Assembly: GCA_903893815.1 (NCBI GenBank)
Contig: CAITNS010000048.1
Coordinates: 1 to 64,000 of the forward strand
Length of the DNA: 64,000 bases
Source of the DNA: an uncultured Bacteroidota bacterium
GTDB lineage: Bacteria > Bacteroidota > Bacteroidia > B-17B0 > Aurantibacillaceae
Direction of reading: 5' to 3'
The notes beneath the pieces were generated by a model. It searched no databases, was not told the DNA's origin, and saw only the letters and a program-made list of their open reading frames with translations. Position 1 is the first letter of the stretch; each line of letters starts with the position of its first letter. Below, piece after piece: positions 16,938-25,518 of the stretch. The translations under genes and the position numbers were made by a program.

Positions 16938-19172
16938 CTATCTCCTCTTCTTATATCTTTTAGGATTTCTAATTTCTACTTCTTTGGTAGAAGGAACACC
17001 TGATACAAATTCAAAGTCTAATTGTTTTTTTACTAAGTCGGCACGTCTTACCTTAATGGTTACTTTATCGCCTAATGTATAAATACGCCCTGTTTTACGG
17101 CCAACCACGCGGTAATTATCTTCATCAAACGAATATTGATCGTCTTTCATGTCGCGCATGCTTACACGGCCTTCACATTTGTTTTCGATAATCTCTACAA
17201 AAATTCCCCATTCGGTTACGCCACTAATTACGCCTTCAAACTCTTGTCCTATTTTATCTTCTAGGTATTCTACTTGCTTGTATTTAATCGAAGCGCGTTC
17301 AGCATCCGACGCTAGCTTCTCCATTTCAGAAGAATGTTTACATAATAATTCTAATTCATCGGCTTTTAAATAATGTGTATGATTTAATTTAGCTTCTAGT
17401 AAACGGTGCACCATTACATCAGGATAACGACGGATAGGAGAAGTAAAGTGCGTATAGTAATCAAAACCTAAACCATAATGCCCTACATTTTTAGTGGTGT
17501 AAACTGCCTTAGGCATGGAGCGAACCGCTAGTAGTTCAATCATGCTTTGTTCTTTTTTATTTTTTACATCTTGCAATAATTTATTTATAGACTGTGCGGT
17601 TTTCATTTTATTTCCCACGGCAACCGAATAGCCAAAACGCTCTACAAAATTATTTAACTCCATTAATTTCTCATCCTTTGGCACATCATGTATACGATAC
17701 ACCACGGCATCAGAACCTTTATCGTTTTTATCTTTCTTAGCTCTATTTTTCTGGTTTTGTTGGTTGTCGTCTTTAGTTTTCTTTCCTAAAAACTCCGCTA
17801 CTTTACGATTAGCCAATAACATAAAATCTTCAATTAATTTATGCGCGTCTTTTTGTGTTTTAAAGTAAACACCTGTTGGTGCACCAGCATCATCTAATTG
17901 AAACTTTACTTCGGCTTTATCAAAAAAGATAGAGCCTTTTGATGTACGTTCGGCACGTAATATTTTTGCTAAACGATCTAAAGTAAAAATCTCGTCTTTG
18001 TAAGGGCCTTCGCCTGTTTCTATAATCGTTTGTACTTCTTCGTATGAAAAACGGTGATCACTATAAATAACAGTTTTACCAAACCATTGATTTTGAATTT
18101 GCGCGTTATCATCTAATTCGAACACGGCACTAAAACAATATTTTTCTTCGTGCGGACGCAACGAACAAGCAAAGTTACTTAACACTTCAGGCAACATCGG
18201 TACACAACGGTCAACTAAATATACTGATGTGGCACGGCTTACCGCTTCATCATCTAAAATAGTATGTGGTTTTAAATAATGCGTCACATCGGCAATATGC
18301 ACACCAACTTCCCAATTGCCATTCTCTAACTTTTGTAAAGAAAGCGCATCATCAAAATCTTTCGCATCGTGTGGGTCAATTGTAAAAGTGGTAATACCTC
18401 TAAAGTCCCTACGTTTCGAAATTTCTTCAGGAGTAATTTCCGTTGCTAATTTTTTAGCCGCCGCTTCAACCTCAGGAGCAAAAACCATTGGTAAACCATA
18501 TTCCGCCATAATCGCGTGAATTTCGGTTTCGTGTTCGCCAGAGTTTCCCAATACATCAATAACTTTTCCGTTAGGATTATCAGAACCGCGTTTCCACTCG
18601 GTCATTTCTACCAATACTTTTTGTCCGTTTTTAGCACCATTTATATGCTCTAAAGGCACGAAAAAATCGACGTGTATTTTTGTGTAATCAGGAACAACGA
18701 ATGCAAATTTGGGATTGATTTGAATGCTACCAACAAATTTTGTTTTACGACGCTGAATCACTTCTACGACTTCGCCCTCTGCTTTGCCTCGCCCCTGTTG
18801 TGGATGCACAAATACTTTAACTAAATCGCCATGCAAGGCATCTTTGGTTCTTTTAAAAGGAATAAATACATCTGGTACATCTGGCGAGATAATTACAAAG
18901 GCAGTCCCTTGGGTTGTAAAATCAATGGTGCCAGTTTGATATGTTTTTGATTCTTTAGCGGCGTATTTCCCAATGTCGGTTTCAATCACAAAGCCTTGGT
19001 GTTTGAGTTCTTCTAAGGTTTCTAATAAGGAAAAGCGATCACTTTCATTATCAATTTCCATAGCAGCGCCAAGCTGTTTGTAGTTAAATGATTTGCCATC
19101 GTTATGTTTTAAAAACGCTAATACTTCTTCGAACAAATAGCGTTTTGGTTGTTTCTTTTTTGATTTTGCCAT
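16938..19172 (-). CDS. rnr: Ribonuclease R (RNase II/VacB family 3'-5' exoribonuclease)
   Basis: At 744 residues this is a full-length RNase R. It has an N-terminal winged-helix region (about 10-65), two cold-shock-type OB folds (70-230), the RNB catalytic domain starting at 'DFRGITTFTIDPHDAKDFDDALS' (about 255-275, with the catalytic Asp cluster), and a C-terminal S1 domain ('GQEFEGVISGVTEWGIFVEI', from about 640) with a basic tail. A Lys/Asn/Gln-rich insertion near residues 470-490 sits inside the RNB domain. It degrades structured RNA processively in the cytoplasm. It is transcribed alone, divergently from the propeller histidine kinase. Confidence 0.97.
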   Translation of the reverse strand: MAKSKKKQPKRYLFEEVLAFLKHNDGKSFNYKQLGAAMEIDNESDRFSLLETLEELKHQGFVIETDIGKYAAKESKTYQTGTIDFTTQGTAFVIISPDVPDVFIPFKRTKDALHGDLVKVFVHPQQGRGKAEGEVVEVIQRRKTKFVGSIQINPKFAFVVPDYTKIHVDFFVPLEHINGAKNGQKVLVEMTEWKRGSDNPNGKVIDVLGNSGEHETEIHAIMAEYGLPMVFAPEVEAAAKKLATEITPEEISKRRDFRGITTFTIDPHDAKDFDDALSLQKLENGNWEVGVHIADVTHYLKPHTILDDEAVSRATSVYLVDRCVPMLPEVLSNFACSLRPHEEKYCFSAVFELDDNAQIQNQWFGKTVIYSDHRFSYEEVQTIIETGEGPYKDEIFTLDRLAKILRAERTSKGSIFFDKAEVKFQLDDAGAPTGVYFKTQKDAHKLIEDFMLLANRKVAEFLGKKTKDDNQQNQKNRAKKDKNDKGSDAVVYRIHDVPKDEKLMELNNFVERFGYSVAVGNKMKTAQSINKLLQDVKNKKEQSMIELLAVRSMPKAVYTTKNVGHYGLGFDYYTHFTSPIRRYPDVMVHRLLEAKLNHTHYLKADELELLCKHSSEMEKLASDAERASIKYKQVEYLEDKIGQEFEGVISGVTEWGIFVEIIENKCEGRVSMRDMKDDQYSFDEDNYRVVGRKTGRIYTLGDKVTIKVRRADLVKKQLDFEFVSGVPSTKEVEIRNPKRYKKRR

Positions 19173-19358
19173 GATATAACAAGTACATTAAATTGCACCC
19201 TATGTAAAGATAATTCAATAAAAGGCATTTTTATTAAAAATTAAAAATAAATTATGTAACAAGGAGTTTATTACGGAATCGACTTGATTTCTTTTACAGT
19301 AAATATTAGGATAAATCATTGTTATTAGTAAACTTTGGTTGCTAGTAATAATTTTTAA

Positions 19359-22300
19359 TTGAAAAAATCGCTATTCTCCCAAATTTTTATTTTTCTCCTT
19401 TTCTTTTGGGGGTTGATACTTGTTAATACAAGTAATGCGCAAACTCATTCGTATTCCATAAAGAAAAGATTGTACACATATGCTGATGGTTTACCTGCAA
19501 GAGCAGTAAACTGCGGCGTTCAGGACAAATATGGTTTTTTATGGTTTGGAACAAGAAATGGCTTATGCAGATTTGATGGAAAAATTTTCCAAACATTTAA
19601 TCAAAATGTACATGGTTTACGTGGCAGAGAAATTACGGAACTTTACTTTGATAATAATGATGGGGTACTAATTATTTATAATCAAAAAAGTGCTAATAAT
19701 AAGGATACCTTAATGCACATTGACGTTATGAATATTAATACGCTAAAAGTAAAGCCTTTTGCAAGTTATTATCCAAATGCACCTTTTAAGGAAGGACAAA
19801 TCCATTCGGTTAAAAAGTCATTTAATAGCGAAGCAATTTACTTTTATCCAAAACCGTTTTATACTGTTTTTTTTGAATCTAAAGTGTCTATAAAATCATG
19901 GCTACTAAATAAAAGTTTAAATTTTATAAAAAAAGAAAATGCCGTTATTAAAACCGGAAAATTTAATAGCGACAAAACTGGTAACGCAATAGTTATTTCG
20001 CCGCATACATCATCTGTTGACATCACTAAAGAATCATTGCTCATATTTAACGATAGTACGATTGTTTTATATCCCGACCATTGGGCTTATTTTGTTTACA
20101 GAAACAAAAACGGCTACACCGTTTGTCAAAATAATTCAATAGGAAAAAAGCAATACTTTCAAGTAAGTTTTAATGGCGAGTTTAAAAAATTAGATTCCTT
20201 GACTAATAACTATTATCCTTTTTTATACCCTGAAAATTATATTTATAATCAGCATTTATTTTCAGAGACAGCTTTTAATATTAGCGAAAATGATATTTTA
20301 AAAATTGCATCTTCAAAAGAAAATCTTGAAGGCGGTGAAGAAAAAATAATGAGGTCTACTGTTATCTCAGCATTTAAGGATCAGTTAGAAAATTATTGGT
20401 TTTGCACTACAGAAGGAATAGTAAAAGTAGATTACAAAAAAGTAAACTTTAAAAAGGATTTTGTGCAAACGCAGTTTAAAGCATTAGCAGATTTGTCAAC
20501 CAGAGGTATTTATGCTTCAAGTGAATTGTTAATGGGATCGTTATTTGATTTTTTTGCAATTAAAAATAAAAACACAATTGAACAATTAAATTTAAAGGAG
20601 AACTTTGCTATTAAAAAAGTAAACAATGATTTTTGGTTAGGATCTTTTCGACTTCATAAATATAATGGGCTTACAAAAAAGTTGGAATATAAACTCGAAT
20701 CCAATAATCAAGAGATTTGGGCCATTGAAGAATTAAATAAAAATCAATTAGTGCTTGGTTGTACTTCCGGATTATCCATATATAATATATCCAGTAATAC
20801 TATTATAAAGGTAACATCAACAAAATTTACTATACCAAAATTAGTTTATCGCATTACAAAGATGAGTGCAAATCAATTACTAGTTATTGCTAGTAATGGC
20901 ATCTTTTTGATAAATGCTAAAGGCCAAATTTTAAATTGTTATGCGGATGTTGTTAAAGGTAATTTACCATTTGACGCCATCAACGATGTATTAGTAGATA
21001 GCGACAGTTTATTTTGGATTGCCACAGCTAACGACGGACTTTTTTCGTGGGATAAAAACAAGAATAAATTTGAGCAGTTTGGCTCCGAAAATGGATTTTT
21101 ATCGAATACAATGTACCGAATTGAGGAAGATGATTATGGTAAATTATGGATTAGTACAGATTTTGGATTAGCAAAATTTAATAAAGAAACTAAAACCGCA
21201 AAAGTATTTACAGAGGCAGATGGCATTACGCACAATGAGTTTAACCGGTCATCAAGCTTTAAAGCAAGCGATGGCAAATTATATTTTGGTGGTTTAAAAG
21301 GGATAACAAGTTTTAACCCTAAAGATTTTGCTATAGATGATATTCAAAAAAAGTATCCTTTTTTAGTTGATAAAGTGAGTCAGTACAATTTTAAATTAAA
21401 TAGGGAAGAAGACAATACCATCAATTTTAAAAAAAGTAATGCGCTGTTGTTATATGAAAATAATAATGTTAATCTGCTTATTAAACTATTAGATTTTGAA
21501 GAAGCGGGAAATTTATTTGCTTATCAAATTGAAGGACTTAATTCGGAATGGAATTTCCAGAAGGATGAATTGATTAAATTAAATAATTTACCTGCTGGAA
21601 ATTATACCCTCACGGTAAAAGCGCAATGTGTTGATGGGAGATGGAATAAAACTCAACTACACATTCCAATTGCTGTTATAAAACCTTTTTATAAATCGTG
21701 GTGGTTTATTATTAGCGTTGCCGTGCTAGCCATTTTATTAATTATTATTATTATAAATTATAGAACGCGTATTGTAAAAAGGCAAAATGATAAGTTAGAA
21801 GCCATTGTTTCTGATCGAACATCTGAATTAAAAAATTCTTTGTCCGAACAAGTAGCTTTAATGCAAGAGGTGCATCATCGGGTAAAAAATAATTTACAAT
21901 CTGTTGGTGCAATTATTCAAATGCAAATGAGGGCTACTAAAAACGAAAGCAACCAATCGGTTTTAAAAGACACCTATCGTCGATTAAACTCTATGACGAT
22001 GGTGCACGAAATGTTGTTAAATAAAGAAAAGATAGAATATATTGATGTAAATGTTTACATCAATGAAATGATAGTTAAGCTCAACGAATTATTTTTGGAC
22101 GAAGCGAGTCCTATAAAATTCAAATTAGATATTGAAGCTGTAAAGTTTAATATTAATAATTGCGTGGCTTTAGGAATGATTACATCTGAAATTATTAGTA
22201 ACGCTATTAAGTATGCCTTTCATAACATTCAATCACCTTTAATTACTATAACATTAAAGTATGTGAAAGAAGAAAAAACAATTTATTATTGTATTTCAGA

Positions 22301-22454
22301 CAATGGAATTGGCATTAACTTAGATAAAAAAAATGCAGGAATCGGCTTACGGTTGTTAGATATTTTTTCAAGACAAATTGAAGGAGAATATGAGTTAAAA
22401 AATAATCAGGGAACTAGTTATATATTTAAAATACCATTTACTAAAAATGAATAG
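19359..22454 (+). CDS. Two-component propeller sensor histidine kinase (Y_Y_Y, HisKA_2)
   Basis: The start codon is TTG at 19359; it gives a proper signal peptide (MKKSLFSQIFIFLLFFW...NAQ), and no in-frame ATG precedes the propeller. The 1031 residues comprise beta-propeller blades of the two-component regulator type ('GLPARAVNCGVQDKYGFLWFGTRNGLCRFDG', 'DDYGKLWISTDFGLAKFN'), a Y_Y_Y domain (about 690-775, 'YQIEGLNSEWN'), a membrane helix ('WWFIISVAVLAILLIIIII', about 785-805), HisKA_2 with 'QEVHHRVKNNLQ' (His839/840) and an ATPase domain ('NAIKYAF', 'DNGIGI', 'GIGLRLLD'). It should sense a periplasmic signal and phosphorylate the LytTR regulator whose start overlaps it by 8 bp. Confidence 0.93.
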   Translation: MKKSLFSQIFIFLLFFWGLILVNTSNAQTHSYSIKKRLYTYADGLPARAVNCGVQDKYGFLWFGTRNGLCRFDGKIFQTFNQNVHGLRGREITELYFDNNDGVLIIYNQKSANNKDTLMHIDVMNINTLKVKPFASYYPNAPFKEGQIHSVKKSFNSEAIYFYPKPFYTVFFESKVSIKSWLLNKSLNFIKKENAVIKTGKFNSDKTGNAIVISPHTSSVDITKESLLIFNDSTIVLYPDHWAYFVYRNKNGYTVCQNNSIGKKQYFQVSFNGEFKKLDSLTNNYYPFLYPENYIYNQHLFSETAFNISENDILKIASSKENLEGGEEKIMRSTVISAFKDQLENYWFCTTEGIVKVDYKKVNFKKDFVQTQFKALADLSTRGIYASSELLMGSLFDFFAIKNKNTIEQLNLKENFAIKKVNNDFWLGSFRLHKYNGLTKKLEYKLESNNQEIWAIEELNKNQLVLGCTSGLSIYNISSNTIIKVTSTKFTIPKLVYRITKMSANQLLVIASNGIFLINAKGQILNCYADVVKGNLPFDAINDVLVDSDSLFWIATANDGLFSWDKNKNKFEQFGSENGFLSNTMYRIEEDDYGKLWISTDFGLAKFNKETKTAKVFTEADGITHNEFNRSSSFKASDGKLYFGGLKGITSFNPKDFAIDDIQKKYPFLVDKVSQYNFKLNREEDNTINFKKSNALLLYENNNVNLLIKLLDFEEAGNLFAYQIEGLNSEWNFQKDELIKLNNLPAGNYTLTVKAQCVDGRWNKTQLHIPIAVIKPFYKSWWFIISVAVLAILLIIIIINYRTRIVKRQNDKLEAIVSDRTSELKNSLSEQVALMQEVHHRVKNNLQSVGAIIQMQMRATKNESNQSVLKDTYRRLNSMTMVHEMLLNKEKIEYIDVNVYINEMIVKLNELFLDEASPIKFKLDIEAVKFNINNCVALGMITSEIISNAIKYAFHNIQSPLITITLKYVKEEKTIYYCISDNGIGINLDKKNAGIGLRLLDIFSRQIEGEYELKNNQGTSYIFKIPFTKNE

Positions 22455-23124
22455 CAACTTAAAAATAGTAATTGTAGAGGACGAAGTTTTAATCGCAGAA
22501 TTTATGAAAGACATTCTTTTGTCTTTTAATTTTACTGAAGTGAAACTTGCGCATAATAAAAAGCAAGCCAGGGCGCTGCTTACCGATTTTTTTCCGGATG
22601 CCGTTTTGTTAGATATTAGAATGAAAGGTGAATTAGACGGCATTGTATTAGCTAACGAAATAAATGAAAAATATAAAATACCGTTTGTCTTTATTTCCGC
22701 ACATTCTGATAGAGAAATTATTGAAAAAGCCATTAACACAAAGCCCATAACCTATATTACAAAACCAATTAAAGAAGCGGATGTGTTTGCTGCAATTCAA
22801 TTAGTAAAACAAAAGCTAAAGGACGATGCCGCCCATTTTTTGCTAATAAAGAATGGTTACGAAAATATTAAACTGTTTTTTGATGATATCTTATATGTAA
22901 AAAGCGACGATAATTATATTCATATTTTTACAACGGATGATAAACATACGATTCGAAACTCACTGGAATGGTTTAAAGATAACATTAAAAGCAATTTGTT
23001 TCAACGCGCGCATCGCTCTTACATTGTAAACAAATCTAAAATAACTAAAACTAAATCTAAAAGTGTATTTATTGGAGATATCGAAATACCACTATCTAGA
23101 GGTCATCAGATAAAACTTGATTAA
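22447..23124 (+). CDS. LytTR-family response regulator
   Basis: The 225 residues comprise a receiver domain (E11/D12 pocket, phospho-acceptor D56 in 'VLLDIRMKGE', conserved Lys in 'ITKPIKEAD') and a C-terminal LytTR DNA-binding domain ('ILYVKSDDNYIHIFT', 'FQRAHRSYIVNKSKI', 'IEIPLSRGHQIKL'). The start overlaps the kinase gene by 8 bp, so the two are translationally coupled. Known LytTR regulators bind two 9-bp direct repeats about 12 bp apart. A repeat pair with exactly that spacing occurs 80 bp downstream in front of mqo and twice more within 6 kb, making those promoters likely targets. Confidence 0.93.
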   Translation: MNSNLKIVIVEDEVLIAEFMKDILLSFNFTEVKLAHNKKQARALLTDFFPDAVLLDIRMKGELDGIVLANEINEKYKIPFVFISAHSDREIIEKAINTKPITYITKPIKEADVFAAIQLVKQKLKDDAAHFLLIKNGYENIKLFFDDILYVKSDDNYIHIFTTDDKHTIRNSLEWFKDNIKSNLFQRAHRSYIVNKSKITKTKSKSVFIGDIEIPLSRGHQIKLD

Positions 23125-23204
23125 CACTATTTTTCAACGTTAGCATTTTTCATTCATTTGCAATCAACTAAAGCATTTTAAGCTTATCATTTAACGTGAA
23201 TCAT

Positions 23205-23255
23205 GTCATTCACATACAAAGTTAGGTTACTCACCCCAAAATGCTAAACAAATTG
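23205..23255 (+). promoter_or_regulatory. Direct-repeat regulatory site upstream of mqo (copy 1)
   Basis: GTCATTCAC (23205-23213) is followed 21 bp later by GTTACTCAC (23226-23234), then CCCC and, 27 bp after the second repeat, a TTG (23253). The same layout recurs at 27250 and 28896. The distance to the mqo start codon is 93 bp. This is the most diverged of the three copies. A role as an activator site for the LytTR regulator encoded just upstream is inferred. Confidence 0.7.
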
Positions 23256-23297
23256 TTATTTTATTTAAATTAGTTTTTTAAAGTATAATTCTTAAAC

Positions 23298-24722
23298 ATG
23301 AAGGAATCAAAATATAGCCATCTCAAAAAAACAGAAACCGATGCTTTTTTAATTGGTGCCGGAATCATGAGCACGACGCTTGCAACGCTTCTTGTTGAAC
23401 TATTTCCGGACTGGAAAATTCAAATAAGTGAGCGAAGAGAAAGCGGCGCCCAAGAAAGCTCTTCAAGCCTTAATAATGCTGGTACAGGGCACTCTGGCTA
23501 TTGCGAATTAAATTATACTCCCGAAGATGCAAATGGTAACATTGATATTTCTAAAGCTATTAATGTTCATAAAGCATTTTCAAAATCGGAAGAGTTTTGG
23601 CAGCACTTAATAGCTAGTGGAAAAATAAAGTCTGATATCTACACTATCTCAAAACACATCAGTTTTGTAACCGGTAAAAAAGATGTAGATTATTTGCGCA
23701 GAAGGTGGGAAACAATGGCGAAATCGGATGAATTTGCAGATTTAGAATACTACTCTACAAACGAGGATTTGTTAAAGCAAATACCATTAATGATGGAGGG
23801 CAGAAATAGTATTTACCCTAGCGCAATTACGGTGCATGATGGTTATGATATTGACTATGGTAAAATTACAAAGTATTTTATTGAGAATCTTCACCAACAT
23901 CATGTAGATGTAAACACCAATCACGAAATAGTTGATTTATATAAAATAGGCAATAAGTGGAACGTTATACAAAAAAATGTACTCACTAACGAACTAAGTA
24001 AAATTGAAACAAAATTTGTTTTTATTGGTGCAGGCGGTGCCGCTATTACTTTATTAGAAAAATCGGAAATCCCTGAAGCCAAAGGCTATGCCGGCTTTCC
24101 GGTTTCTGGCGAATGGTTAATTTGCGATAACCAAGAGGTTGTTGCAAAACATTTTTCTAAAGTATATGGTAGGCCAAGTGTGGGATCTCCTCCCATGTCA
24201 ACACCACATCTTGATTTGAGAACCATCAACGGAAAGCAATGTTTACTTTTTGGGCCGTATGCAGGCATGTCAACCAAATTTTTAAAACATGGCAGTTGGA
24301 CAGATTTTTTTAAATCAATTAGATTAAACAACATAGGTGTGTTGCTTGATGCGGGGGCTCGTAATTTAGGACTAACAAAATATTTAATGAAAGAATTATT
24401 TAAATCAAAAGCAGGAAGGTTTAATGTTTTAAAAGAATATTATCCAAATGCAAATCCAAAGGATTGGAAAACAGCTGTAGCAGGGCAGAGGGTGCAAGTG
24501 ATAAAAAGAGTGAATGGAAAAGGCGTGATTGAATTTGGCACTGAATTAGTTACTGCAAAAGACGGAAGCCTTGCTTGCTTGCTAGGCGCAAGTCCGGGAG
24601 CAGCAACTTCAGTAAAAGTGATGCTTGATGTTATAGAAACGTGTTTTACGTTGGATGCAGCTACGAAAGAAAAATTAGCGGCAATGATTCCAACTTACGG
24701 TAAAAAGGTGAATGTAAAATAG
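23298..24722 (+). CDS. mqo: Malate:quinone oxidoreductase
   Basis: The 474 residues have the Mqo signature throughout: FAD-binding 'FLIGAGIMSTTLATLL' (about 17-32), 'SGAQESSSSLNNAGTGHSG', 'VFIGAGGAAITLLEKS', 'GYAGFPVSGEWL', 'LLFGPYAGMSTKFL' and 'CLLGASPGAATSV' near the end. The length is typical. The enzyme is peripheral to the inner membrane and oxidises malate to oxaloacetate, passing electrons directly to the quinone pool in place of NAD-linked malate dehydrogenase. It lies downstream of the propeller kinase/LytTR pair and carries the repeat-type promoter shared with two surface-protein transcripts. That combination is unusual for a TCA cycle gene. Confidence 0.97.
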   Translation: MKESKYSHLKKTETDAFLIGAGIMSTTLATLLVELFPDWKIQISERRESGAQESSSSLNNAGTGHSGYCELNYTPEDANGNIDISKAINVHKAFSKSEEFWQHLIASGKIKSDIYTISKHISFVTGKKDVDYLRRRWETMAKSDEFADLEYYSTNEDLLKQIPLMMEGRNSIYPSAITVHDGYDIDYGKITKYFIENLHQHHVDVNTNHEIVDLYKIGNKWNVIQKNVLTNELSKIETKFVFIGAGGAAITLLEKSEIPEAKGYAGFPVSGEWLICDNQEVVAKHFSKVYGRPSVGSPPMSTPHLDLRTINGKQCLLFGPYAGMSTKFLKHGSWTDFFKSIRLNNIGVLLDAGARNLGLTKYLMKELFKSKAGRFNVLKEYYPNANPKDWKTAVAGQRVQVIKRVNGKGVIEFGTELVTAKDGSLACLLGASPGAATSVKVMLDVIETCFTLDAATKEKLAAMIPTYGKKVNVK

Positions 24723-24737
24723 TTGTTTTCCTTAACT

Positions 24738-24798
24738 GCTTCGTTGTAATGACGATGCTTTAAAAACGTTGCGTCATTGCGATGAGGGACGAAGAAGC
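24738..24798. repeat. REP-like inverted repeat
   Basis: GCTTCGTTGTAATGACG (24738-24754) faces CGTCATTGCGATGAGGG...ACGAAGAAGC (24772-24798), giving an imperfect stem. The right arm contains the 'GTCATTGCGA..GACGAAG..GCAATC' type motif that I know as a dispersed intergenic element in Bacteroidota and other phyla. It lies 16 bp after the mqo stop and could end its transcript. Confidence 0.6.
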
Positions 24799-24819
24799 AA
24801 TCTTGCCCATATCATGTCT

Positions 24820-25512
24820 AATCATAATAATCTGTGTTATCTGCGTTCTATTAAAATGATGAAACACCGCAACAAGTTTGGAATGAAAGAAACATCCTTA
24901 TTTAGTCATGCTGAACTTGATTCAGCATCTAAGTGTTTTACTTTTAATTGATATTCCTAATCCTTTCTGATCATAATAATCAGTGTTATCTGCGTTCCAT
25001 TAAAATCATGAAACTCCGCATCAAGTTCGAATAATCGATATCCCTAATCCTTTTTAATCATAATAATCAGCGTTATCTGCGTTCTATTAAAATGATGAAA
25101 CACCTCATCAAGTGCGGAATGGTAGAAACATCCTAAGTTAGTCATGCTGAACTTGATTCAGCATCTTAGTGTTTTACTTTCAATTGATATCCCTAATCAT
25201 TTCTAATCATAATAATCTGCGTTATCTGCGTTCCATTAAAATCATGAAACTCCGCATCAAGTTCGAATAATCGATATCCCTAATCCTTTTTAATCATAAT
25301 AATCAGTGTTATCTGCGTTCCATTAAAATCATGAAACACCGCAACAATTTTGGAATGGTAGAAACATTCTTAGTTAGTCATGCTGATACCGATAGCTATC
25401 GGTATGATTCAGCATCTTAGTGTTTTACGTTCAATTGATATCCCAAATCAGGTCTAATAATAATAATCTGTGGTATCTGCGTTCTATTAAAATGATGAAA
25501 CAATGCATAAAA
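24820..25512. repeat. 236-bp higher-order tandem repeat array (about 3 copies)
   Basis: The AATCATAATAATC start recurs at 24820, 25056 and 25292, exactly 236 bp apart, and the hairpin marker TCATG-CTGA recurs at 24906, 25142 and 25378, also exactly 236 bp apart. Each full unit holds two half-units containing ATCTGCGTTCyATTAAAATsATG, so six such cores are present (near 24838, 24986, 25074, 25222, 25310 and 25472). It also holds one TGCTGAA/TTCAGCA hairpin. In the third unit the hairpin loop is replaced by a longer palindrome centred on GATAGCTATC. The third unit is cut short. No coding role is seen; the 60-codon ORF inside is a by-product. The array fills most of the 796-bp mqo-glutamate synthase gap. 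Confidence 0.85.
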
Positions 25513-25518
25513 ACAGCC

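Noticed and set aside
24769-24951. 60-codon plus-strand ORF in the repeat array after mqo
   Set aside because: It consists of REP-like and 236-bp repeat sequence and shows no protein-like pattern.
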